A stretch of DNA of 64,000 nucleotides from CAVPDG01 sp963702535 (lineage in GTDB: Bacteria; Chloroflexota; Anaerolineae; Anaerolineales; UBA4823). Where the stretch lies: positions 545,747-609,746 of the forward strand of contig CAVPDG010000010.1 in NCBI GenBank assembly GCA_963702535.1. Reading direction: 5' to 3'. Shown here piece after piece: positions 8,899 through 17,764 of this stretch. A program made the translations under genes and the position numbers. Each line of letters starts with the position of its first letter. Positions within the stretch are counted from its first letter, which is position 1. The notes under the pieces were generated by a model. That model ran no database searches, had not been told where the DNA came from, and worked only from the letters and a program-made list of their open reading frames with translations.

Positions 8899-9149
8899 TA
8901 CTTTCCCTCCCGCTGGAGCTTGCGCACCAGCCCCACCACCTCGCCAGGCTCGGCGTGGCGGTGAGTTTCCAACTTCGAATAGATCAAACGGTCGTTCACG
9001 CTGAGCTCGAAGCGACCCCCTTCGGACGGGACCAACGTGATCGAGTTGATATCCTCTTCGAACTCCTTCAATAAATCTGCTGTTAAACTAACAGCCCGGT
9101 CGGTATAGTGTCAGACCTGACAGTAAACCAGCTGGATGCGCATGCGCAT
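8898..9149 (-). CDS. SelW/Rdx-family selenoprotein with in-frame UGA in a CxxU motif
   Basis: From ATG 9149, 7 bases after GGAGG, the frame reads MRMRIQLVYCQV, TGA (9111-9113, codon 13), then HYTDRAVSLTADLLKEF and continues to TAA at 8898-8900. This gives 83 residues. The pattern is that of the thioredoxin-like Rdx family (SelW, SelT, SelH): a beta strand, CxxC/U, a helix with R-A, then SITLVPSEGGRFELSVND and a second strand plus helix. UGA falls exactly on the second redox residue. The gene is the first in the T-box operon and its stop overlaps the trpS start. Partners are unknown; the family is linked to thiol redox and peroxide defence. Confidence 0.88.
9079..9095 (-). promoter_or_regulatory. 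candidate bacterial SECIS hairpin in the SelW-like gene
   Basis: Starting 15 bases after the UGA on the minus strand, GCTGTTA and TAACAGC form a perfect 7-bp stem with loop GTT. The loop begins 22 nt after the UGA and its first base is G, which meets the published bacterial SECIS criteria (16-37 nt, 3-14 nt loop, G in first two positions, stem of at least 4 bp). Confidence 0.75.
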
Positions 9150-9176
9150 ATGAATGCCTCCTCGATACAGGCGCTT

Positions 9177-9420
9177 AAGAATAACCCCGCCGGTGAGACG
9201 ACGGGGGTAGAGCCAGTTTCACTCGCTGCGAGTACGTCCCGGCAGGCGGGAGTATACCCTTTGCCCAGATAACGGCGGCAGCTCCGGCGCAGGCTATTCA
9301 GCCCGGATGAGGGGCTTTTCACCTTGCAGCTCCGAGGTCCATTCGAAGCCAGCCGTCGGGCGGAGTTTTCAGCGCATACCGCTCTCTGTGCCGATGCTTT
9401 GGCTTGTACTCGTCCTCTTC
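9177..9420 (-). ncRNA. T-box leader, probable Trp specifier (UGG), controlling the SelW-like/trpS/dtd operon
   Basis: In minus-strand order: GAGGACGAGTAC (9406-9417), CACAGAGAGCGG (9379-9390), and GAATGGACCTCGGAGC with the specifier UGG at 9339-9341 followed by a purine. A T-box-like UGGC (9212-9215) would pair with the GCCA end of tRNA-Trp. The terminator CCCCGTCG / CGGCGGGG with a U-rich tail lies at 9177-9206. Uncharged tRNA-Trp would favour antitermination and raise trpS. A strict consensus alignment could shift the specifier to GGA; the downstream trpS and the UGGC support Trp. Confidence 0.78.
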
Positions 9421-9443
9421 AACGCAGTTTCTTTATCGAAAAA

Positions 9444-9449
9444 AGTATA
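9444..9449 (-). promoter_or_regulatory. extended -10 promoter of the T-box operon
   Basis: On the minus strand TGATATACT is an extended -10 (TGn plus TATACT), followed by a T-rich initially transcribed region and the T-box leader. No good -35 is visible. The bases 9450-9577 upstream of it hold no gene. Confidence 0.5.
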
Positions 9450-9577
9450 TCATAAGTTGCAGCGATAATCGTGCTATGATTAAGCATCCGTCCTGATGCC
9501 AACTGGCACAGCCAGGTAGATAACGGCGCAGTTCTCCACCAACTGAATGGACCACCCTACAGGCTACAAGGAACGAA

Positions 9578-10003
9578 ATGTGGTTCAATTCGATCATGAA
9601 GTGGCTGATACGCTCTCCATTGCACGGGCTGGTCAGCAAATCCATGCTGGTCATCGGCTATACAGGACGGAAAAGCGGCAAGCGCTATGAAACGCCGGTG
9701 AATTACGTGCGCGAGGGTGCTGACCTGCTGATCACGAGCTACCAGCGGCGGACCTGGTGGCGGAACATGCTGGGCGGGGCGCCGGTGACAGTGTGGCTGG
9801 CGGGCAAGCAGATGCAGGCTAGCGCCGAAGCATATTCTGAGCTGGCGGATGTCACCCGTTACCTGCAGGCTTACCTGGATCATGTCCCGCAGCAAGCCAG
9901 GTATTTCAACGTCGCCCTGGATGAGCAGGGACATCCTGCCCCGGAGCAGGTAGCCCAGGCTGCCCAGGAAAGGGTGATCGTGCGAGTACGTTTGAATGCG
10001 TGA
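9578..10003 (+). CDS. Ddn-like (DUF385) deazaflavin-dependent nitroreductase family protein
   Basis: 141 residues with the family signature GYTGRKSGKRYETPVNY near residues 27-43 and a WWRNMLGGAPVTVWLAGK segment, both typical of F420-binding split-barrel proteins related to mycobacterial Ddn. Such proteins use reduced F420, or bind quinones or lipids. There is no F420 biosynthesis gene in the window. The gene stands alone between the T-box operon promoter (divergent) and the Memo gene 59 bases downstream. No frameshift is seen. Confidence 0.8.
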   Translation: MWFNSIMKWLIRSPLHGLVSKSMLVIGYTGRKSGKRYETPVNYVREGADLLITSYQRRTWWRNMLGGAPVTVWLAGKQMQASAEAYSELADVTRYLQAYLDHVPQQARYFNVALDEQGHPAPEQVAQAAQERVIVRVRLNA

Positions 10004-10062
10004 TCTCTTCACTTGAAAAATGTTGCCTGTTTTTATTCTCTACCCAGATGTGGAGGTGATCT

Positions 10063-10924
10063 ATGACCTCTAATCTTGACGTGCGCCCCTCGTCGATAGC
10101 CGGTCAATGGTACTCAGCCGATCCCAAGAGCCTGGCAGCCAGCGTGGACCGGTATATCGACTCCGCCAGCCTCCCTGAGCTGGAGGGCAAAATCATCGGG
10201 ATCATGAGCCCGCATGCGGGTCACCGCTATTCTGGAGCGGTGGCCGGCTACGCGTTCGCGGCGATCCGCGATCTCACGCCGCAGGTGGTCGCGGTGCTCT
10301 CCCCCATGCACTACTGGACGCGAATATCCGCTCCTGACCACAGCCTACCAGGCGTACGCCACCCCGCTAGGCTCGCTACCGGTCGATAGGGATGGGATGA
10401 ATGCCCTGGACACATGCTTGCACAGCCAGCTTGGCTTCGGGCTGACACGCATAAAAAACGACCCGGAGCACTCGCTGGAGATCGAGCTGCCGTTCTTGCA
10501 GCGCGCACTCAAGAATTCGTTTCAACTGTTGCCGGTGATGGTGCGCGATGTCAGCCCGCACCTCACCCGCATCCTGGGCAAATGCCTGGCGCAGGTGCTG
10601 CAGGGGCGGGACGCCCTGCTGGTTGCCAGCAGCGACCTTTCCCATTTTTACCCGCAAGAGGTAGCGCAAGTGCTGGATAAGACAATGCTGCGCCAGGTGG
10701 AGGCGCTTGACCCGGAGGGCGTCTTGCGCGTCGAAGAAGAAGGCAAGGGATTTGCCTGCGGGCGCGGCGCCCTGGCGGCGGTCCTGTGGGCAGCGAAGGA
10801 GCTAGGGGCTGACACGGCTACCATCCTGCAACACGCCACTTCGGGTGATGTCACCGGCGATTACAGCCAGGTGGTTGGCTATGCCGCCGCCGTGTTCACA
10901 CAAAAAGCGAGACCGCACCAATGA
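10063..10924 (+). CDS. Memo-family protein (AmmeMemoRadiSam system protein B) (frameshifted)
   Basis: ATG 10063 follows a near-perfect GGAGGTGAT ribosome site. The family motifs are PHAGHRYSGAVAGYAF near residue 49 and SSDLSHFYP near the middle. A slip near 10320 joins VVAVLSPMHY to LLTTAYQAYATPLG. Joined length is about 287 residues, normal for Memo. The AMMECR1-like and radical-SAM partners usually encoded with it are not in this window, so its substrate here is unclear. Confidence 0.88.
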
Positions 10925-10967
10925 GAGGGTCTCCGCAAGTGCGTTTAAATCAAGCCAGGGGGTAAGG

Positions 10968-12297
10968 TTGTTCTGGAGCTTCCTGCTCATCCTGCTGCTT
11001 GTGCTGCTCAACGGCTTTTTCGTCAGCGTAGAATTTGCCGCCGTCACCTCGCGGCGGGCGCGCATCGACCTGCTGGCGGAAAGCGGCAATCTCTCCGCGA
11101 ATATTGTAAAAACCTGGCTGGAGAACCCGGCAGCCCGCGACCGGCTGATAGCAGCCTCGCAACTGGGCATCACGCTGGTCAGCCTGGCGTTGGGCGCCGT
11201 GGGCGAAAACACCTTTGAGGAGCTGTTGACGCCGCTCTTTAACAACCTGCATTTGCAGGGGACGCTGCTGCGGTTGGGTCCGCTCATGGCTGCGCTGCCG
11301 CTTATCCTCTCGCTGGTCATCGTCACCAGCCTGCACGTCGTGCTCGGCGAACAGGTGCCCAAGGTCGCCACGCTGCACAACCCGGAGCGGTATGCGCTGC
11401 TGGCTGCGCAACCCATGCGCGTTTTCTCGGTTGTTTTCAAGTGGTTCATCGATGTGCTGGACTGGGCTACCCGCCAGGTGCTCGCGCTGGTGGGGCTGCG
11501 CATGGTGGGAGAGCATCTCACCGTCTACACCGTCGAGGAGATCAAGCATATCCTTTCTGAGTCGCAGGAAAGCGGCGTGATCCAGGCTCCGGCGCGCGAG
11601 ATGCTGGATGCTATCTTCGACCTGCGCGAGCTGGTTGTGCGGCAGGTGATGATCCCGCGCACGGAGATCATCGCCCTGGAAGCCGAGACGCCGCTCGCCG
11701 AGATGATCCAGACGACCACCCAATCCAAGTACACAAAATTCCCGGTTTACGAAGACAATCTGGATCAAATTCTGGGTATCCTGCACGTCAAGGATTTGCT
11801 GCGCATCATGCAAACCCCCAATTCGCAGAGCTGCACAGCCCGCGCCCTGGCGCGCGAGCCGATCTTCGCACCTGAAACCATTTCCGTGGATACGCTGCTG
11901 CAGCAGTTCCGGGACAACCGCCAGCACATCGCCATCGTCCTGGATGAGTTCGGCGGCACCGCTGGCTTGGTCACGCTGGAAGATTTGCTGGAAGAGATCG
12001 TCGGCGAGGTGAGCGATCCGTTCGACACGAGTTTCGCCCGAGATCCAGACGCTGCCCGATGGCTCCATCTTGATCGACGGGCTGACACTGATCGAGGAAG
12101 TGAACCAGCAGCTTGGGCTGGAGCTCGACGATCCGGATTACGACACAATCGCCGGGTACTTCTTGGGCAGGTTAGGGCGCATCCCGCGCGTAGGGGATGT
12201 GGTAGAGACGGGAGAGCTGCGCCTGCGCGCTGAAAACATGGACGGGCTGCGCATCGCCCAGCTCTCTTTGAGACGCAAGACGCCCCCCGCCGTATGA
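10968..12297 (+). CDS. CNNM/CorC-HlyC family transporter with CBS pair (frameshifted near C-terminus)
   Basis: The chosen start is TTG 10968 after AGGGGG; it removes a spurious N-terminal extension overlapping Memo. Order: DUF21 membrane domain (NGFFVSVEFAAVTSRRAR and three to four TM segments), two CBS motifs (around IPRTEIIALEAE and FPVYEDNLDQILGILHVKDLL), the linker DEFGGTAGLVTLEDLLEEIVGEV, then a CorC_HlyC domain after a slip near 12045. The family exports Mg/Co or related divalent cations. The stop overlaps the priA ATG (ATGA at 12294-12297). About 442 residues. Confidence 0.88.
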
Positions 12298-14812
12298 CGA
12301 CCTACCTTGAAATTGCCGTCAACGTGCCCCAGGTATCGGGCGTCTTTCATTATCACCTGCCTGCGGAATTGGATGGGCAGGTGAGCACGGGGCACCTGGT
12401 TGAAGTGCCCTTCGGGCGGGTACGCGCCCAGGGTGTAGTCCTTGGGGAGGTGGGAGAGCCCGCCGTGCCTGAAACTCGCCCGGTGCTTGCTCTGATCGAC
12501 CGGCAGGCTGTGCTGACCGCCGCCCAAATCTCCCTGGCGTATTTCCTTTCCGAAAGCTATCTCGCCCCACTGGCAGTCTTCATCGGCTTGATGCTGCCGC
12601 CGGGCTTGGGGCAACAGGCAGATACGCTGTACACCATCCAGCGCAACCAGGCGGCCTCGCATCTCAACGACACCCAGCGGCGCTTGCTCGCCCTGTTGGA
12701 AAAACGCGGGGGAAGCCTGCTGGGGCGGCAGATCGACCACGCCCTGCCGCGCCTGGATTGGCGCCCGGCAGCGCGCAGCCTGGCGCGGCGCGGGCTGCTC
12801 ACCTCTCAAGCGGTCCTGCCCGCTCCCTCGGCGCGTCCCAAGCAGGCGCGCACCGCCAGGCTGGCGTGTACTCCGGAAGAAGCCCGCCTTGCCTTCCCAA
12901 AGCTTGCCAGGGCAGGCAGCGCGGCTTTGCCGCGGCGGCAGGCGTTGCTCAACTCGCCTGCTGCAAGAACCGGGACCGGTCGATGTCGCCTGGCTGTACG
13001 CCGAGAGCGGGGCAAGCCTGGCGGACTTGCAGCACCTGGCAGGGATGGGATTGGTGGCTCCTGGGGGAAAGCCAGGTGTGGCGCGATCCATTGCAGGGCA
13101 TCACGCCGGCGTCCAGCGCACCGCCCCGCCTGACCCAGGACCAGCGGGCAGCCTGGAAGGAGATCCAAAAGAGCCTGGCAGACGCCAGAGCCGGTCTGCC
13201 GGTGAGCCCGTTTCTGCTGCACGGCGTGACCGGCTCGGGGAAGACTGAAGTCTACCTGCAGGCGGTCGAAGCCACCTTGCGCCAGGGCAGGCAAGCGATT
13301 GTGCTGGTTCCGGAGATCTCGCTCACCCCGCAAACCGTAAATCGTTTCCTGGCGCGTTTCCCGGGGCAGGTCGGGTTGGCGCACTCACGCCTATCCGACG
13401 GCGAGCGCTACGACACGTGGCGCCGGGCGCGCGCCGGGCAAATCGGGGTGGTGGTCGGTGCACGCAGCGCGCTGTTCACCCCATTCCCAGCCCCGGGCTT
13501 GGTAGTGCTGGACGAGTGCCACGACAACTCGTATTACCAGAACGATCCGCCCTTCTACCACGCCGTGGAAGCCGCCCTGGCCTATGCCCGCATCACCAAC
13601 GGCGTCTGCCTGCTAGGCTCCGCCACGCCGGATATTACACAGACCTACCAGGCAGCCCAGGGGCGCTGGCGCTACCTGCGCCTGCCGGCGCGCATCCTGG
13701 CGCACCAGCAGGAGGTCGAGGCGCATACCCGACTGCTCGGGACACCCTCCCACTACCGTCCCCTGGAAGAAGAAGCGGCGGCAATCGAATTGCCCCCGGT
13801 CACCACCGTGGATATGCGCCAGGAGCTCAAGGAGGGCAACCGCTCCATGTTCAGCCGCGAGCTGCAAAGCAGCCTGGCGCAGGTGGTGGAGCGCGGACAG
13901 CAAGCGATCTTATTCCTGAACCGGCGCGGCTCGGCGACGTACATCTTCTGCCGCGACTGCGGCTATGCCCTGAAATGCCCGCGCTGCGATCTTCCGCTCA
14001 CCTACCACTCGCCGCGCGCAGCCCTCACCTGCCATCACTGCGGCTACCAGCGCAAACTGCCCGGCGCCTGCCCGCAATGCGGCAGCAAGCGCATCCGCCA
14101 GTATGGCGCAGGCACCGAAAAGGTTGAAGCCGAAGTTCAAGCTCTCCTGCCGCAGGCGCGCACCCTGCGTTGGGATTATGAGAGCACACGCGAGAAAGGC
14201 ACACACGAGGTCATTCTGAGTCACTTCAGCGCCCACCGCGCCGATGTGCTGATCGGCACCCAGATGCTTGCCAAGGGCTTAGACTTGCCCCTGGTCACCC
14301 TGGTGGGGGTGGTGCTGGCAGACGTGGGACTGAACCTGCCGGATTACCGGGCTACCGAGCGGACATTCCAGGTGCTGACCCAGGTAGCCGGGCGCGCCGG
14401 GCGCAGCCCCCTGGGCGGGCGCGTCATCTTGCAGACGTTCCAGCCGGAGAATTACGCTATCCAGGCTGCCGCCAGGCACAGCTATCGCGAGTTTTACAAG
14501 CAGGAGATCGAATCCCGCCGCCAGTTAAAGCTGCCGCCTTTTACGGAGCTGGTGCGCCTGGAGTACCGCCATATCGATGCGCAGCAGGCTGAAGCCGCGG
14601 CAGCCAGTTTAGGCGCCCAGATCAGCGCATGGATCGTCTCTGAAGGTCGCCAGGCGACCGATCTGATCGGACCGGCGCCCTGCTTCTTTGCCCGCCTGGC
14701 AGGCATGTACCGCTGGCAAATCATCGTGCGCGGGGCTGATGCACTATCCTTCTTACGCGGGCGCAGCTTCCCCGGCTGGCGGATAGAGGTAAATCCACCT
14801 TCTTTGCTATAA
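12294..14812 (+). CDS. priA: primosomal protein N' (replication restart helicase) (one or two frameshifts)
   Basis: PriA reloads the replisome at stalled forks. An N-terminal DNA-binding domain (EIAVNVPQVSGVFHYHLP) is followed, after slips near 12950 and 13050, by the helicase core: GVTGSGKTEVYLQ (Walker A), VLDECHD (a DECH box in place of the common DEEH), LLGSATPD, and zinc-binding Cys pairs CRDCGYALKCPRCD and CHHCGY...CPQCGS. Then GTQMLAKGLDLPLVTLVGV and QVAGRAGR close the core. About 839 residues, slightly longer than average. Translation is coupled to the CNNM gene. Confidence 0.95.
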
Positions 14813-14813
14813 T
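14808..14813 (+). promoter_or_regulatory. extended -10 promoter for the phosphoribosyltransferase gene
   Basis: TGCTATAAT, a perfect TATAAT with an extended TGn, overlaps the priA stop codon and lies 25 bases upstream of the next ATG. It suggests the following genes have their own promoter inside the end of priA. Confidence 0.5.
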
Positions 14814-14838
14814 GGTGGCGAAATTCAAGGAGAAAAAC

Positions 14839-15357
14839 ATGCAAAGACGGCACGAGATGCTGACCTGGAACGATGTAGATCGCCTGATTACCCACTTGCT
14901 ACCTCAATTCGAGCAAGGATTCGATGCGATGGTCATGATCACCCGGGGAGGGATTGTCCCTGGGGGCATGCTAGCCGAAGCGATGAACCTGGTCCATATC
15001 CTGACTGCGGCAGTGGACTTCCCAGCCCAGATCGAGATGGAGAAAGCCCGCCTGCTTGCCTGGCCTCAGTACATCCAATTTCCGGAAGATAGCCAGCTGC
15101 GCGGGCGCACCACCCTGGTCGTGGATGATGTTTGGGGCTCCGGGCGCACCATTACAGCGGTTAAGAACCGGGTGGAGACTGCCGGGGGCATTCCATTTAC
15201 CTGCGTGCTGCATTTCAACCCGTACCGCAACCTGTTTGGCACCACCCGTCCTGATTACTACGCCGCCGTCACCGACGCGCACATTGTCTATCCCTGGGAG
15301 ATCGATCGTGGCGCAGACCGGGTCCTGCTGGAGCGAACGCCGCAGCCCTCTTCTTGA
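14839..15357 (+). CDS. phosphoribosyltransferase-domain protein
   Basis: The ATG at 14839 is chosen because AAGGAG sits 6 bases upstream. The protein (172 residues) has the PRPP-binding loop TLVVDDVWGSGRTI near its middle and an N-terminal GFDAMVMITRGGIVPGG, where a PRTase usually binds pyrophosphate. This is the pattern of xanthine/hypoxanthine-type type I PRTases. The exact base is not clear from sequence. It may instead be a regulatory PRTase-like protein. The stop overlaps the region of the next start, so it is probably co-transcribed with the phosphoesterase. Confidence 0.75.
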   Translation: MQRRHEMLTWNDVDRLITHLLPQFEQGFDAMVMITRGGIVPGGMLAEAMNLVHILTAAVDFPAQIEMEKARLLAWPQYIQFPEDSQLRGRTTLVVDDVWGSGRTITAVKNRVETAGGIPFTCVLHFNPYRNLFGTTRPDYYAAVTDAHIVYPWEIDRGADRVLLERTPQPSS

Positions 15358-15377
15358 CCTCCTCGGAGCGCGCGGCA

Positions 15378-16121
15378 GTGAAGATTGCATTGCTTGGGGA
15401 TGTTCACGCCAACCTACCAGCCCTGGAAAGCGTTCTGGATCACGCCCGTTCGCAGGGAGCCGACGCCATCTGGAATACCGGCGATTTTTTGGGCTACGGC
15501 GCCTTCCCCAACCAGGTTGTCGAGCGGCTGCAGCGGGCAGAGGCGATCAGCATCCTGGGTAATTACGATCTCAAAGTGCTGAACTTCAAGGAGAAAGGCA
15601 AGAAGTGGCGCAAAAGCAAGCGCCCGGAGAAATACCTGGCTTTCCAATGGGCTTACGAGAACCTGTCGCGTGAAAATCGCCGCTATTTAAAATCCCTGCC
15701 GGAGCAGCGCCGGCTGGAATTATCCGGGAAAAGCATCCTGCTCACACATGCCAGCCCGGCGTCCAACGAAGAGCCGCTGGAGCCGGACACGCCGCAAGAA
15801 CGCCTCAACGAGCTGAGTCGCCTGGCAAAAGCGGATGTGGTGATCTGCGGGCACTCTCACCAAGCCTTCGTCCGAAGCATTGAAAATACTCTCTTCATCA
15901 ACCCGGGTAGCGTTGGGCGTCCCGATGACGGCGACCCACGCGCCTGTTACGCAATCTTGGAGGCGACGGAGGCGGGGATGCTGGTACAGCATTATCGCCT
16001 GGATTACGACCTGCCCCGCGCAGCCGCGGCGATCCGTGAAAACGGGCTGCCGGAGGCGTTTGCTCAGATGATCCTGCTGGGATATGATCTGGACACGATC
16101 CTGCTCGAGGAAAAGGGATAG
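15378..16121 (+). CDS. YfcE/MJ0936-type metallophosphoesterase
   Basis: 247 residues from GTG 15378, with GGAG upstream. All calcineurin-like motifs are present in order: GDVHAN, GDFLGYG, GNYD, HASP, GHSHQAF and NPGSVGRP. The family hydrolyses phosphodiesters with two metal ions; the physiological substrate is not evident. It ends 5 bases before the Ppx/GppA gene and may be co-expressed with the polyphosphate island. Confidence 0.88.
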   Translation: MKIALLGDVHANLPALESVLDHARSQGADAIWNTGDFLGYGAFPNQVVERLQRAEAISILGNYDLKVLNFKEKGKKWRKSKRPEKYLAFQWAYENLSRENRRYLKSLPEQRRLELSGKSILLTHASPASNEEPLEPDTPQERLNELSRLAKADVVICGHSHQAFVRSIENTLFINPGSVGRPDDGDPRACYAILEATEAGMLVQHYRLDYDLPRAAAAIRENGLPEAFAQMILLGYDLDTILLEEKG

Positions 16122-16126
16122 ATCCG

Positions 16127-17764
16127 ATGACTTCGCAATCCAAACTCCCTGAAAGCCGCGTGGCTGCCTTTATCGATATCGGTACTAACTCACTGCGCCT
16201 GCTCCTGGTGCGCATCAATCCAAACTATTCCTATACGATTCTCTCCGACCAGAAAGAGATTGTCCGCCTGGGAGAAGGCGAGTTCATCGACCAGTACTTA
16301 CGACCAGAAGCCATGCAGCGGGCTGCCCTGGTGGCTAAAAGGTTTACCAACATGGCGCGCTCGTACGGCGCCGAGGAGATCGTGGCGGTAGCCACAGCAG
16401 CCACACGCGAGGCGGAGAACCGCGAAGAATTCCTGCACCGGCTACGCCGGGAAGCCCAACTAGATGTGAAAATCGTCTCCGGGCGCGAAGAGGCGCGCCT
16501 GATCTACCTGGGCGTGGTCAGCGGCGTCCATCTGGGGGATAAAAAAGCCCTGTTCATTGACATTGGCGGCGGCAGCACGGAGATCATCGTCGGCGGTCAG
16601 GAGCAGTACACACACCTGGACTCGCTCAAGCTGGGAGCGATCCGCTTGAACGCCCTGTTCTTCTTGCCCGACGAGACAGGACCCGTCCCAGCCGAGCGTT
16701 ATGCGCTGCTGCAGCAATATGTCCGCAACCTGGCTGTGCGCGACCACCCAGCACATCCAGAGCGAGCAAGTTGACCTGGCATTCGGCAGCTCCGGTACAA
16801 TCGAGAACCTGGCGGACATCAGCACGGTGAAGTTTCTGAAGCGCCGGCGGCAACGGGATGACCTGCTCACCCGCGAGCAACTGAGGCAGGTGGTCGAGAT
16901 GCTGTGCGCCTTACCGCTTGAGGAACGGCGCCACGTTCCAGGGATCAATCCGCAGCGGGCAGACATCATCATCTGCGGCGCGGCGATCATCGAAACGCTG
17001 ATGAGCGAGTTCGGGATCGCAGAGCTAGCGATCAGCGAGCGCGGCTTGCGCGATGGGCTGCTGATCGATTATCTTGCCAAGGTCGAGACATCCCCTGGGT
17101 TACAGGGACTTTCGGTGCGCGCCCGCAGCGTCCTGCAATTGGGGCGCGCCTGCGGCATCGACGAGCCGCACGCCCGCCATGTCTCAAACCTGGCGCTCGA
17201 GCTATTCGATAGCGCCTACGAGCATGGGCTGCACAAATTCGGCGACCGGGAACGCGAGCTGCTCGACTATGCCGCCTTGATTCACGATGTGGGCACTTTC
17301 CTGTCTTACAGCAACCACCACCAGCACAGCTACTACTTGATCCGCAACGCCGACCTGCTCGGCTTCGACCAGGGCGAGATCGAGATCCTGGCAAATGCGG
17401 CGCTATTCCACCGCAAGTCAATGCCTAGCAAGAAGAAGCACGCTGAATTTGCCGCGCTCGACCGGCGATCACAACGCATCGTGCGCCTTTTTGCCTTGCT
17501 TTTGCGCATTGCAGAAAGCCTGGATCGCAGCCATACCGGCGTGGTACATCATGCCGGATTAACAGTCGTGGATCGAGACGAAGCGATCCTGACCATTGAA
17601 GCCAGCCAGGAATGCGACCTGGAAGTATGGGGGGTTCAGAGCCACCGGGAGGCTTTAAGAAGGTCTTCAAGCGCCGGATGGTGGTCAAGACTGTGATCGG
17701 CGGCGGCGAGCCTACAACACCGAAACTGCCATTGCCAGATTCTGCCGGAATTCCGGAGAGTTGA
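16127..17764 (+). CDS. ppx: exopolyphosphatase / pppGpp phosphohydrolase (Ppx/GppA) with HD-like C-terminal domain (frameshifted)
   Basis: Hydrolyses terminal phosphates of polyphosphate (or pppGpp). AAFIDIGTNSLRLLLVRI and FIDIGGGSTEIIVG are the two phosphate-binding loops of the actin-like fold. After a slip near 16730 come QVDLAFGSSGTIENLADI and an HD-type domain (ARHVSNLALELF, DYAALIHDVGTFLSYSNHHQHS). A second slip near 17650 gives the C-terminus KRRMVVKTVIGGG and a stop at 17762-17764. About 545 residues. The 3' end overlaps the convergent CHAD gene by about 53 bases. Confidence 0.9.

Noticed and set aside
8898..9149. UGA read as tryptophan (as in Mycoplasma-type code 4), given the neighbouring trpS
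   Set aside because: UGA is not common inside other genes here and stops end many frames normally. The position is the Cys/Sec column of a CxxC motif and a SECIS-like hairpin follows.
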